Positions 36,353 to 44,649 of a stretch of DNA of 64,000 nucleotides are shown here, one piece after another. A program made the position numbers and the translations under genes. Position 1 is the stretch's first letter. Each line of letters opens with the position of its first letter. The stretch lies in the NCBI RefSeq assembly GCF_947503795.1, contig NZ_CANNEZ010000001.1, positions 177,001 through 241,000 of the forward strand, written 5' to 3'. This stretch comes from an uncultured Jannaschia sp. (GTDB taxonomy: Bacteria; Pseudomonadota; Alphaproteobacteria; Rhodobacterales; Rhodobacteraceae). The notes under the pieces are model-generated. The model searched no databases and was not told where the DNA came from. It saw only the letters and a list, made by a program, of their open reading frames with translations.

Positions 36353-38010
36353 CTCGTGCCCATAGCGTCCGGCAGGGGCAGGCCATGCAGACGGTAGATG
36401 CGCTCGATCTCGTCCAAGAGGTCGGCCACGGCCACCTCTGTCTGCGAGGGATGGTCCTTCCACTCCTCGACGCTCGCATCCTCGGCCAGCTTGGCGCCCA
36501 GGATCAGGTCCTTGACCTGCACCACGCCCCGCGCGGCCTCGTCCGAGCCCTGGATGATCGCGGCGGGCGCGCCCCGCTTGTCGGCGTATTTGAGCTGATT
36601 GCCGAAGTTCTTGGGGTTCCCGAGATAGACCTCGGCCCGGATGCCGGCCTGCCGCAGCGTGGCGACGATGGACTGGTAGTCGGCCATCCGGTCGCGATCC
36701 ATGACGGTGACGACGACGGGGCCGCCGGTCGCGGGCGCGGCGTCGCGCTTCATGCGGAGCGCGGCGAGCAGCCGGTCGACCCCGATGCTGACGCCCGTGG
36801 CGGGCACCTGCTGGCCGGTGAAGCGCGTCACGAGGTCGTCGTAGCGCCCGCCGCCGGCGACGGAGCCGAACTGCCGCGGGCGGCCCTTCTCGTCGGTGAT
36901 CTCGAAGGTCAGCTCGGCCTCGTAGACGGGACCGGTGTAGTAGCCGAGGCCGCGCACGACGGAGGGGTCGATGGCAATGCGGTCGGGGCCGTAGCCTTGG
37001 GCGTCGAGTAGAACTCTTACTTGTTCGAGTTCTGCAACGCCCTCCAATCCGATATTTGAAGTGGAAACCAGCTCACTCAAATATTTTGTAACTTGGTCGT
37101 TTGCAAACACACCGACCATAGGATTGCGGTTTGTTGGGCCAGGGTTCTCTAGATATGAAATTTGCTGACCAAGGAGCCGAACCCCCGGCGCGTTGATCGA
37201 GTCTGATCCATCACTCAAATACCCCGAAAGCCGCGAAATCACATCTTCTTTGGCGGTAACGAATTGCATAATCACGTCGGCACTATCGTTCGAAAGCCCC
37301 GCGCCTTCGGTGAAATCCCCGCTCTCGTCCTTGCGTCCTGCGCGCAATAGCGCGCGCACGCCCTCAACCCCTAGCCGGTCCCGCTTGTCGATCGCGCGCA
37401 GCACGATGCCGCGGACGCGCGCGTCGTCCTCGGCGATGCCCGCGACCTCCATCACGCCATCCAGAACCTTGCGGTTGTTGATCCGCACCACGTAGTCGCC
37501 ACGCGCGATCCCGACCGCTTCCAGCGTGTCGGCCAGCATCGCGCAGATCTCGGCATCCGCCGCGACGCTCGCCGACCCCACGGTGTCCGCATCGCATTGA
37601 TAGAACTGCCGGAACCGCCCCGGACCCGGCTTCTCGTTGCGCCAGACCGGGCCCATCGCATAGCGGCGATAGGGCGTCGGCAGGTCCTGCCGGTGCTCGG
37701 CATAGACGCGGGCCAATGGTGCCGTCAGGTCGTAGCGGAGCGCCAGCCAGTCGCCGGGCTTGTCGCTCTCCTCGCCCTCCTGCCACGCGAAGACGCCCTC
37801 GTTCGGGCGGTCCACGTCGGGGAGGAACTTGCCCAACGCCTCGACCGTCTCGACCGCCGAGGATTCCAGCGGATCGAACCCGTAGCGGTGATAGACCTCG
37901 GCGATCCGGTCCAGCATCGCCTTGCGCTCGGTGACGTCCGCGCCGAAATAGTCGCGGAAGCCCTTGGGCGGGGCGGCCTTGGGGCGGGGCGTTTTCTTGA
38001 TCTTGGCCAT
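36349..38010 (-). CDS. hisS: histidine-tRNA ligase
   Basis: A 553-residue class II synthetase charging tRNA-His. It has the N-terminal [20 protein letters not shown], motif 2 [26 protein letters not shown], the histidine-A-type region [17 protein letters not shown] and [13 protein letters not shown], motif 3 region [15 protein letters not shown], and an anticodon domain from about residue 445. Residues about 230-333, the family's variable insertion domain, are encoded by DNA of about half G+C, in sharp contrast to the flanks, and are some 40-50 residues longer than in the Rhodobacterales HisRS I remember. The reading frame is intact through both borders. Confidence 0.95.
   Translation of the reverse strand: MAKIKKTPRPKAAPPKGFRDYFGADVTERKAMLDRIAEVYHRYGFDPLESSAVETVEALGKFLPDVDRPNEGVFAWQEGEESDKPGDWLALRYDLTAPLARVYAEHRQDLPTPYRRYAMGPVWRNEKPGPGRFRQFYQCDADTVGSASVAADAEICAMLADTLEAVGIARGDYVVRINNRKVLDGVMEVAGIAEDDARVRGIVLRAIDKRDRLGVEGVRALLRAGRKDESGDFTEGAGLSNDSADVIMQFVTAKEDVISRLSGYLSDGSDSINAPGVRLLGQQISYLENPGPTNRNPMVGVFANDQVTKYLSELVSTSNIGLEGVAELEQVRVLLDAQGYGPDRIAIDPSVVRGLGYYTGPVYEAELTFEITDEKGRPRQFGSVAGGGRYDDLVTRFTGQQVPATGVSIGVDRLLAALRMKRDAAPATGGPVVVTVMDRDRMADYQSIVATLRQAGIRAEVYLGNPKNFGNQLKYADKRGAPAAIIQGSDEAARGVVQVKDLILGAKLAEDASVEEWKDHPSQTEVAVADLLDEIERIYRLHGLPLPDAMGTR
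37011..37320 (-). other. A+T-rich mosaic segment inside hisS
   Basis: Hand count gives 116 G or C in the 240 bases 37021-37260 (48%), whereas the flanking hisS sequence is near 70%. Third codon positions shift to A and T. It encodes residues about 230-333, from after KDESGDF to ELEQVRVLL. The edges are abrupt, within one or two codons by eye, and match a structural domain boundary, which suggests replacement by recombination or a recent acquisition. Confidence 0.75.
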
Positions 38011-38083
38011 GGGTCGGGTTCCTGTCCGTCGCGCGACCGTCTACGACCCGCCCACCCGTGCCGCAACCCGCAGAGGCCGTTCC

Positions 38084-38272
38084 ATGCAGGACCTGGAAGA
38101 ACGCATCGCCCACCTGACCCGCGCGGTCGAGGATCTGTCGGACGTGGTCGCGCGTCAGGCGGGCGAGATCGACGCACTGGAGCGCAAGGTCGCACGCCTC
38201 GTCGAGCGGCAGGCGCCGGAGGGCGGCGAGGGCGGCGTCGTGCTGGGCGACGAGCGTCCGCCCCATTGGTGA
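38084..38272 (+). CDS. slyX: SlyX family protein
   Basis: A 62-residue coiled-coil protein: residues 1-45 are heptad-rich (LEERIAHLTRAVEDLSDVVARQAGEIDALERKVARL) and the C terminus ends RPPHW, the mark of SlyX. Function unknown. It diverges from hisS with a 73-base gap. The ATG at 38084 starts MQDLEER; the longer frame upstream is antisense to hisS. Confidence 0.85.
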   Translation: MQDLEERIAHLTRAVEDLSDVVARQAGEIDALERKVARLVERQAPEGGEGGVVLGDERPPHW

Positions 38273-38302
38273 TGCGGGCGGCAGGGCGCTAGGGTCGCGG
38301 CC

Positions 38303-39445
38303 ATGATCCTGACCGACCTGCCCGCAGGCTTTCACGACGACCCCTGGCCGCATTACGCCGCCCTGCGCGAGTCGGGCGCGGTGCGGCAGCCCGACGGGTC
38401 GGTGCTGGTGGGCCGGCACGCCGACCTGACCGTGATCTACAAGGACACCGCGACCTTCCGCAGCGACAAGCGCGAGGTCTTCGCGCCGAAATACGGCGAC
38501 GGGCCGCTCTTCCGGCACCACACGACCTCGCTCGTCTTTAACGACCCGCCCTTGCACACGCGCGTCCGCCGCGTGTTGACCGGCGCGTTGACCCCGCGCG
38601 CGCTCGAGGGGCTGCGGCCCCGGCTCGAGGCGCTCGTCGACGGGCTCCTGGACCGGTTCGAGGGGGGCGACGCGATCGAAGGCTTCGCCGCCGCGATCCC
38701 GGTCGAGGTGATCGGCGACCTTCTCGACGTGCCGCGGGATGAACGTGGGCCGCTCCGAGCGTGGTCGCTGGCGATCCTCGGCGCGCTGGAACCGGCATTG
38801 ACGGCCGAGCAGCTGCGCGCGGGAGAAGAGGCGGTCTTGGACTTCGAGGCCTATCTGCGCCAACTCGTGGCCCGACGGCGGGCGGCGCCCGGCGACCCCG
38901 ACACGGATGTGCTGACCCGGTTGATCGAGGGCGGCGACCTGTCCGAGGCGGAGCTTCTGCACAATTGCATCTTCATCCTGAACGCCGGCCACGAGACGAC
39001 GACGAACCTGATCGGCAACGCGCTCTGGCTCCTGGATCGGGACCGCGCGGCGCGGGCCCACCCGGTCGCAGCTCTGATCGAGGAGACGTTGCGGCTCGAA
39101 AGTCCCAACCAGTTCGGCAACCGCCAGACCACGGCGCCGGTCATGCTGCACGGGATCGAACTGCCGATCGGGACGGATGTGCATCTCTGCATCGGGGCGG
39201 CCAATCGCGACGCCGCGGTCTTTGTCGATCCCGATCGCATCGCCCCCGATCCCGGCCCGCCCCGCCACCTCGCCTTTGCCGCCGGTCCCCATGTCTGCGT
39301 CGGGCTGACGCTGGCGCGGATGGAGGGACGGATCGCAGTCGAGCGGTTCATCGCACGCCATCCCGGCTACCGCGTCACGGATTGCAGGCGCTCGTCCCGC
39401 ATCCGGTTCCGGGGCTTCGACACCCTTTCTGTCGCCCTCGGCTGA
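38303..39445 (+). CDS. cytochrome P450
   Basis: A 380-residue soluble monooxygenase. I-helix oxygen motif AGHETTT at residues 228-234, K-helix ETLR at 261-264, and heme-binding FAAGPHVCVG with Cys332 as the thiolate ligand. It is about 20-30 residues shorter than usual bacterial P450s but all core motifs are present. No ferredoxin or ferredoxin reductase gene is next to it, so redox partners must come from elsewhere. Substrate unknown. Starts 31 bases after slyX. Confidence 0.92.
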   Translation: MILTDLPAGFHDDPWPHYAALRESGAVRQPDGSVLVGRHADLTVIYKDTATFRSDKREVFAPKYGDGPLFRHHTTSLVFNDPPLHTRVRRVLTGALTPRALEGLRPRLEALVDGLLDRFEGGDAIEGFAAAIPVEVIGDLLDVPRDERGPLRAWSLAILGALEPALTAEQLRAGEEAVLDFEAYLRQLVARRRAAPGDPDTDVLTRLIEGGDLSEAELLHNCIFILNAGHETTTNLIGNALWLLDRDRAARAHPVAALIEETLRLESPNQFGNRQTTAPVMLHGIELPIGTDVHLCIGAANRDAAVFVDPDRIAPDPGPPRHLAFAAGPHVCVGLTLARMEGRIAVERFIARHPGYRVTDCRRSSRIRFRGFDTLSVALG

Positions 39446-39486
39446 GCCCGTCCATCCGCATGTTTGGAGAGCAAAACGGCGGGTCG

Positions 39487-39506
39487 TTAACCATTAATTG
39501 CGATTC
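39487..39506. promoter_or_regulatory. possible CtrA-like half site with adjacent GANTC
   Basis: TTAACCAT at 39487-39494 equals the half site bound by CtrA in Caulobacter relatives, and GATTC at 39502-39506 is a CcrM methylation site (GANTC). They lie in a locally A+T-rich part of the convergent P450/denD gap, about 50 bases ahead of a long hairpin. Short motifs like these can occur by chance. Confidence 0.2.
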
Positions 39507-39554
39507 GTCAGGTGAAGCTCGACGGGCGGTACAGGCAGGCATGCCGATGACCGC

Positions 39555-39632
39555 GAGCGAAGACGCCTCCGTCGCCGGGCACCCGGCTTCCCTCCCGGCG
39601 GCCGGGCGACGGAGTGCGGGTCGTCTTTGCTC
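39555..39632. other. long nested hairpin in the convergent P450/denD gap, possible small RNA
   Basis: Two consecutive stems nest: GAGCGAAGACG (39555-39565) pairs with CGTCTTTGCTC (39622-39632) with one mismatch/G-U pair, and CTCCGTCGCC (39567-39576) pairs perfectly with GGCGACGGAG (39605-39614). The 28-base interior can fold further. A 7-base bulge lies on the 3' side. Two smaller hairpins follow at about 39662-39685 and 39689-39702. The gap of about 284 bases has no recognised gene. It may be a small RNA or a transcription end region; I do not recognise it as SRP RNA, 6S RNA or a riboswitch. Confidence 0.4.
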
Positions 39633-39729
39633 CCGCAAATATGCAATCCGGCCCTCTAAGTGGCGACCCGGTTCATAATGTCGCCTGCGTCCCTTGCGGG
39701 ACCGTGGATCGGTGTCTGGGTCCCGCCGC

Positions 39730-40713
39730 CTAGCCCTTCGCGACCGGAATATTCCCGTCCAGCTCGTCCTCGACATGCGCCCGGATGATGGTGTCCATAT
39801 CGGGCTCGGCCTCGAACCCGAGGGACCGGGCGCGTCCGGGATCGAAGGCGCGGGGCCAGTTGCCGACGATGGCGGCGACGGTCTCGTCCGGCACATGGCG
39901 GATCAGCGCGGTGGCGTCCGGTCCGGCGACCCGTTCGAGCGCCGCGATCTCGTCGGCGACGGTCGCATCGACGCCCGGCAGGTTCAGCGCACGCGACTGG
40001 CCCATCGGCGCGAGATCCATTTCGGCAGCATGAAGCAGGAACCCGACCGCCGCGCGGGGCGACGCGAACCAGTGGCGCGTCGTGTCCGGCACCGGAAGCA
40101 CGGCCTCCTGTCCGATCAGCGGCTCGCGCAGGATGGACGAATAGAACCCCGAGGCGGCGGCGTTGGGCTTGCCGGGACGGATGCAGATCGTCGGGAACCG
40201 CAGCGAGATGCCGTCCATCAGGCCCTTCCGGCTGAGGTCGTCGATCAGCATCTCGCCCATCAGCTTCTGCGTGCCGTAGCTCGTCAGCGGGCGGGGCTGG
40301 AACGTGTCGTCGATCACGTCGGGAAGCGGCGTTCCGAAGACGGCGATGGACGAGGTGAAGACGAAGCGCGGGCAGTAGTCGGACTGCGCCACGATGGCGT
40401 CGCACAGCGCGACCGTGCCGCCGAGATTGACCGCGTATCCCATGGACGTTTTCGCCTCCGCCTCGCCCGAGACGATCGCGGCGAGGTGGAAGATCACGTC
40501 GGGGCGCGTCTCGATCAGGGCCGGGCCGGCCGCCGGATCCGCCAGATCGACCGCCAGGGCCGCCCCCGGCGTTCCGACCGGAAGTGTCGGCGCGACCACG
40601 TCCACAAGCGTCAGCGCCGTGATCGGCTGACCCTGCAGGGTGCCGCGTGCGATCAGGGCCTCGGTCAGCTTGCGACCGATCATTCCAGCAGCGCCGGTGA
40701 CGAGGATATGCAT
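39730..40713 (-). CDS. denD: NAD-dependent epimerase/dehydratase family, D-erythronate dehydrogenase-like
   Basis: A 327-residue short-chain dehydrogenase of the extended type. NAD site TGAAGMIG at residues 6-13, then FHLAAIVSG, FTSSIAVFG and the YGTQK catalytic Tyr-Lys pair. The sequence course (RFPTICIRPGKPNAAASGFYSSILREPLIG) is that of DenD, which oxidises D-erythronate to 2-oxo-D-erythronate in tetronate catabolism. None of the partner genes (denA, otnC, otnI) is adjacent, so the exact substrate is an inference. A 215-base gap without visible features separates it from the PfkB kinase gene. Confidence 0.85.
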   Translation of the reverse strand: MHILVTGAAGMIGRKLTEALIARGTLQGQPITALTLVDVVAPTLPVGTPGAALAVDLADPAAGPALIETRPDVIFHLAAIVSGEAEAKTSMGYAVNLGGTVALCDAIVAQSDYCPRFVFTSSIAVFGTPLPDVIDDTFQPRPLTSYGTQKLMGEMLIDDLSRKGLMDGISLRFPTICIRPGKPNAAASGFYSSILREPLIGQEAVLPVPDTTRHWFASPRAAVGFLLHAAEMDLAPMGQSRALNLPGVDATVADEIAALERVAGPDATALIRHVPDETVAAIVGNWPRAFDPGRARSLGFEAEPDMDTIIRAHVEDELDGNIPVAKG

Positions 40714-40928
40714 GAAGGGCCTCCCTGGGGGTTTGGGGGGGACGCTAGCCGGGTGGCGTTGCCGGGGCCAGCCCGGTTCCGTGAAAGTCGCGCCGGTCGG
40801 CCCGGTGCGGGGCGACGCACCGATCCGGGCCGTGGCCGTCCCTGCGGTAGACGAGGACGGGTTGCGGATGATGCGCCCGTGCTGTCACGTCGGATCGTGG
40901 CCGCAGCCCCGGCAGCGATCCTCCGAGG

Positions 40929-41909
40929 TCAGACGAGCCCTTCTGCCCGGAACAGGTCCATCACCTCGACCATGGGGCGCGGGCCGATATGGCCGATCAC
41001 CTCGCGGGCGCAGACCACGCCCATACGCGCCGCCGTCTCCAGATCGCGCCCCGAGGCCAGACCGTAGAGGAACCCGGCGGCGAACTGGTCGCCCGCGCCG
41101 GTGGCGTCGACCACGGTCGCGGGCGTGACCGGCGCGGTGACGCGGGTATCGCCCGAACGGATCCAGACATCCTCGCCCGAACGGGTGCAGGCGACGATCT
41201 CGCAGACCTCGGCGGCCATGCCGACCGCGCGGTCGAGATCGTCGGTCTCGTAGAGGGTGGTCCATTCGGCGGCGTTGCCGATGGCCACGTCCATGTCCTC
41301 GGCGATCAGGCGCTGGAAGTCGGCACGGTGCCGCTCGGCACAGAACGGGTCCGAGATGGTGATCGCCGAGCGCCCGCCCGCGGCCTTCATCCTGGCGGCC
41401 GCTTCGGTGAAGGCGGTCTTCCCGTCGTCCTTGTCGAAGAGATAGCCTTCGAGGAAGAGGAGGCCGCCGCCCTCGAAGATGTCGGGCACGTCGCGCGACG
41501 AAATGTCGGCGCCGGCGCCGAGATAGGTGTTCATCGACCGCTCGCCGTCGGGGGTGACGAAGATCATCGAGCGGGTGGTGGGAAGCTCGACATCCATGGG
41601 ATCGTTCGGGAAGGCTGTTCCGGAGGCCCGCAGCGCCTCGGCGTAGAAGCGGCCCAGCGCGTCGTTCTTGACCTTGCCGATGAAGGCGGTCGACAGGCCC
41701 AGCGCGCCGATGCCCGCGAGGCTGTTGGCCACGGACCCGCCGGGGGCCTGGGTCCGGTCGGTCATGGCGGCATAGAGCAGCTCGCCGCGCTCGCGCTCGA
41801 TCAGCTGCATGATCCCCTTCTCGATTCCCATCTGGTCGAGGAAGCTGTCGTCGGCATGGGAGATCACGTCGACCACGGCGTTGCCGATGCCGATCACGTC
41901 ATGGGTCAT
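40929..41909 (-). CDS. PfkB family kinase (adenosine kinase-like)
   Basis: A 326-residue ribokinase-fold enzyme. PfkB signatures: GGSVANSLAGIGALG near residue 55-70 and the catalytic VDATGAGDQFAAGFLYG near 265-280, with the DTGAGD-type aspartate. In alphaproteobacteria this orthologous group is usually called adenosine kinase (ATP + adenosine to AMP), but other nucleosides or sugars are possible. The ATG at 41909 gives MTHDVIGIGNAVVDV. A palindromic repeat lies between it and nth upstream. Confidence 0.85.
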   Translation of the reverse strand: MTHDVIGIGNAVVDVISHADDSFLDQMGIEKGIMQLIERERGELLYAAMTDRTQAPGGSVANSLAGIGALGLSTAFIGKVKNDALGRFYAEALRASGTAFPNDPMDVELPTTRSMIFVTPDGERSMNTYLGAGADISSRDVPDIFEGGGLLFLEGYLFDKDDGKTAFTEAAARMKAAGGRSAITISDPFCAERHRADFQRLIAEDMDVAIGNAAEWTTLYETDDLDRAVGMAAEVCEIVACTRSGEDVWIRSGDTRVTAPVTPATVVDATGAGDQFAAGFLYGLASGRDLETAARMGVVCAREVIGHIGPRPMVEVMDLFRAEGLV

Positions 41910-41953
41910 TCGTCGTCCTTTCGGGTGTCGCCCCGCTGGCGCGGGACGATCCG

Positions 41954-42003
41954 CCGGGGGGCTCCGCCCCCCGGACCCCCCGAGGTATTTCGGGCCAGAG
42001 GAG
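41954..42003. repeat. palindromic repeat element, intergenic copy
   Basis: Stem CCGGGGGG and CCCCCCGG with a 5-base loop CTCCG, followed by ACCCCCCGAGG and TATTTCGGGCCAGAGGA. Identical to the xdhB copy at 24176-24225 from the second arm on, but with a different loop. It lies 44 bases after the nth stop and 44 bases before the PfkB kinase start, where it could also help end or stabilise the nth transcript. Confidence 0.8.
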
Positions 42004-42046
42004 CAGGATTGAGGTTGCCGCGTCCTGCCGTGTCGGACGCGCGGGA

Positions 42047-42715
42047 TCAAGCCCGACCGGGCGTTTCGGTCTTGTCTTCGTAGGGGCAGAGATCGGCGAT
42101 GAGACAGGCCGGGCATTTCGGCTTGCGGGCGAGGCAGGTGTAGCGGCCGTGCAGGATCAGCCAGTGATGCGCATGGCGCTGGTACGGAGCCGGGACATTG
42201 TCCTCGACGGCGCGCTCGACGGCGTCGACGTCCTTTCCCGGCGCGATCCGGGTGCGGTTGCCCACCCGGAAGATATGCGTGTCGACGGCCTGGGCGGGAT
42301 GACCCCACCACATGTTGAGCACGACATTCGCGGTCTTGCGGCCGACGCCGGGCAGCGACTGGAGGGCCGCGCGCGAGCAGGGCACCTCGCCGCCGTATTC
42401 GTCAACGAGGATGCGGCTGAGCTTGATGACGTTCCGGGCCTTGTTGCGAAAGAGACCGATCGTCTTGATGTGTTCGATCACGCCCGCTTCGCCGAGGGCC
42501 AGCATCTTGGCCGGCGTGTCGGCCACCGCGAAGAGGCCGCGTGTCGCCTTGTTCACCCCCGCATCGGTCGCCTGCGCCGAGAGCGCCACCGCCACGACGA
42601 GCGTGTAGGCGTTGACATGTTCGAGCTCGCCCTTGGGTTCGGGCTCGGCCGCGTGGAAGCGGGCGAAGATCTCGGACTGGATGTCATAGGGCAGGGGCGG
42701 GGGCGGTTTGGCCAT
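42047..42715 (-). CDS. nth: endonuclease III
   Basis: A 222-residue base excision repair glycosylase/lyase acting on oxidised pyrimidines. Helix-hairpin-helix LPGVGRKTANVVLN with catalytic Lys127, catalytic Asp145 in AVDTHIFRV, and a [4Fe-4S] cluster at C194, C201, C204 and C210 with the classic 6-2-5 spacing. ATG at 42715 begins MAKPPPPLPYD; upstream codons are poorly conserved. It diverges from an Ada-like alkylation repair gene, placing two DNA repair genes back to back. Confidence 0.95.
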   Translation of the reverse strand: MAKPPPPLPYDIQSEIFARFHAAEPEPKGELEHVNAYTLVVAVALSAQATDAGVNKATRGLFAVADTPAKMLALGEAGVIEHIKTIGLFRNKARNVIKLSRILVDEYGGEVPCSRAALQSLPGVGRKTANVVLNMWWGHPAQAVDTHIFRVGNRTRIAPGKDVDAVERAVEDNVPAPYQRHAHHWLILHGRYTCLARKPKCPACLIADLCPYEDKTETPGRA

Positions 42716-42861
42716 GGCGCCGGGTATGACGGGGCCGGGCGGGTCGGGCAAGACGGGGCGATCGGCCTTGGTGCTGCGTGACGGCCGGACAAGGCGCAAG
42801 AAGCGGGTCGCGGCACCGGGCGCGGGACCATACGTTGGGAGAACACGAGAGGAGGTGCAGG

Positions 42862-43713
42862 ATGCTCCAGTCAGATCCCGCGGTCGACGACCGCTATCAC
42901 TACCGTCTGATCCGCCGCGCGATCGAACGGATCGACGCGGCCGAGACGCCGCCCGCGCTCGACGATCTCGCCGCGGAAATGCACATGAGCCCGGCCCATT
43001 TCCAGCGCACCTTCTCGAGCTGGGCCGGGGTCAGCCCGAAGCGCTTCGCCCAGTATCTTGCGCTGGGACACGCCAAGGCGCTGCTGCGCGATCGCACCAG
43101 CCTTCTGGAGACGGCGCTGGGCACGGGATTGTCGGGGACGGGACGTCTCCACGACCTGTTCCTGCGCTGGGAGGCGATGTCGCCCGGTGAATACGCGCGG
43201 GGCGGGGCGGGCCTGGCGATTCGGTACGGCTGGTTCGACGGGCCCTTCGGCGAGATGCTGGTGATGGCCACGGAGCGCGGCATCTGCGGGCTGGCGCTCG
43301 CCGCCGAGACCGGGCGCGCGGCGGCCTTCGCCGACATGGCGGGCCGCTGGCCCGACGCGACGTTGCAGGAGGACCCCGAGGCGATCCGTCCGATGGTCGA
43401 GGCCGTGCTCCGGCTGGAGGGCGAGGCGCGCCTCCACATGATCGGCGGCCCGTTCCAGATCAAGGTCTGGGAGGCGCTGATGCAGGTGCCCTCGGGCCAT
43501 GTCACCACCTATGGTGCCATCGCGGACGCCATCGGGAGCCCGAAGGCGGTGCGCGCGGTGGGCACGGCAGTCGGACGCAACCCGGTGAGCTGGCTGATCC
43601 CCTGCCACAGGGCGCTGCGGAAATCGGGCGGGCTGGGCGGCTATCACTGGGGCCTGCCGGTCAAGCGCGCCCTTCTGGCGTGGGAGACGGCGCGCGCCGA
43701 AGCTGGGGCGTAG
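42862..43713 (+). CDS. bifunctional AraC-type regulator/methylated-DNA-protein cysteine methyltransferase (Ada-like)
   Basis: A 283-residue repair protein. An AraC-type helix-turn-helix (LDDLAAEMHMSPAHFQRTFSSWAGVSPKRF) takes residues about 33-62; the O6-alkylguanine transferase domain is at about 120-280 with active Cys248 in SWLIPCHRAL. The N-terminal zinc/phosphotriester-repair domain of full Ada is missing, so it probably repairs O6-methylguanine and may not be self-activating by the usual switch. AGGAGG lies 6 bases before the ATG. Confidence 0.93.
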   Translation: MLQSDPAVDDRYHYRLIRRAIERIDAAETPPALDDLAAEMHMSPAHFQRTFSSWAGVSPKRFAQYLALGHAKALLRDRTSLLETALGTGLSGTGRLHDLFLRWEAMSPGEYARGGAGLAIRYGWFDGPFGEMLVMATERGICGLALAAETGRAAAFADMAGRWPDATLQEDPEAIRPMVEAVLRLEGEARLHMIGGPFQIKVWEALMQVPSGHVTTYGAIADAIGSPKAVRAVGTAVGRNPVSWLIPCHRALRKSGGLGGYHWGLPVKRALLAWETARAEAGA

Positions 43714-43876
43714 GCGCCGACATTCGGGTGACATTGCATAACGGAGGGCCGCGCGCGATGTCCCGGCGGAGCGTCGCGCATGGCATCCCGTTTCGCGACG
43801 GGACGTGGACCTCTTTCGCGGCGTCATGCGTTGTCTCGGCGCACACCAAAAGATCACAGACTGGAAAGTCACGGAT

Positions 43877-44527
43877 ATGACCACCATCAAGCTTCCGCTC
43901 GCCGCCGCGCTGTCCGGCATCCTCGTTCTCACCGCCTGCGTCGACGCCACGACGGGCGAGCCGAACCGCACGCGCAACGGCGCGCTGATCGGTGCGGGCA
44001 TCGGCGCTGCGGCCGGGGCCATCGCGGGCGACGGCAGCCGGGCCGACGAAATCGCGGCGGGCGTCGTTGCGGGCGGTCTGATCGGCGGGGCCATCGGCTC
44101 GCGGCTCGACCGCCAGGCCGCGGATCTCCGCAACCAGCTGGGCGATGACCGCATCACCATCCGCAACACCGGCTCGCAGCTGATCGTGACGATGCCGCAG
44201 GACATCCTCTTCGCAACCGACAGCGCCTCGCTGCGCGGCGATCTGCAGGCCGACCTGCGCGCCTTGGGCCGCAACCTGCTGCAATATCCCGACACGACGG
44301 TGCAGGTCGTCGGCCATGCCGACAATTCCGGATCCGCCGCCTACAATCAGGACCTGTCCGAGCGCCGCGCGCGGTCGGTCGCCGGTGTCCTGCTGGAGCA
44401 GGGCGTTCCCGGCTTCCGCGTCCAGGCCATCGGCAGGGGCGAGAGCCAGCCCATCGCTTCGAACCTGACCCCCGAAGGGCGCCAGCAGAACCGCCGCGTC
44501 GAGATCGTCATCACCCCCTCGACCTGA
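43877..44527 (+). CDS. OmpA family outer membrane lipoprotein with glycine zipper
   Basis: A 216-residue lipoprotein. Lipobox LTAC places the lipidated cysteine at residue 21. A glycine zipper region follows (GALIGAGIGAAAGAIAGDG, GVVAGGLIGGAIG) and then an OmpA-like peptidoglycan-binding domain from about residue 105 with VVGHADNSGSAAYNQDLSERRARSVAGVL and NRRVEIVITP. It should anchor the outer membrane to the cell wall (YiaD-like). It starts at the ATG at 43877 with GGAAAG upstream and is followed by a perfect intrinsic terminator. Confidence 0.92.
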   Translation: MTTIKLPLAAALSGILVLTACVDATTGEPNRTRNGALIGAGIGAAAGAIAGDGSRADEIAAGVVAGGLIGGAIGSRLDRQAADLRNQLGDDRITIRNTGSQLIVTMPQDILFATDSASLRGDLQADLRALGRNLLQYPDTTVQVVGHADNSGSAAYNQDLSERRARSVAGVLLEQGVPGFRVQAIGRGESQPIASNLTPEGRQQNRRVEIVITPST

Positions 44528-44553
44528 CGACACGGGCCATCCAACGTCCCCAG

Positions 44554-44586
44554 CGGCCCCCGGTGCAGTGCACCGGGGGCCGTTTT
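44554..44586 (+). terminator. intrinsic terminator of the OmpA-family lipoprotein gene
   Basis: A 14-base perfect inverted repeat (CGGCCCCCGGTGCA and TGCACCGGGGGCCG) is followed by TTTTG, the standard form of a Rho-independent terminator, 27 bases after the stop codon. Confidence 0.88.
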
Positions 44587-44616
44587 GCATCGCGGCGCTG
44601 GCATCCGGCCGCGCGC

Positions 44617-44633
44617 GGTCATATGATTTGACC
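44617..44633 (+). promoter_or_regulatory. candidate operator in front of the GntR gene
   Basis: GGTCA and TGACC arms separated by 7 A+T-rich bases lie 17 bases before the GntR start codon. The spacing and arms resemble FadR/PdhR-type operators built on a TGGTCxxACCA-like core, so it is a plausible site for autoregulation. The overlap with a TTGACC box is also compatible with a promoter element. Confidence 0.4.
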
Positions 44634-44649
44634 AATTGCGGGAGTTGCC

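Noticed and set aside
37011-37320. Insertion sequence or frameshift within hisS
   Set aside because: No terminal repeats, no transposase, and the frame is open across both borders with recognisable HisRS sequence on each side.
39555-39632. SRP RNA or 6S RNA
   Set aside because: The conserved GGAA tetraloop region of SRP RNA and the central bubble of 6S RNA are not visible.
39541-39678. 45-codon open frame in the convergent gap
   Set aside because: No ribosome binding site of note, no family and a composition dominated by the hairpin; the RNA structure explains the sequence better.
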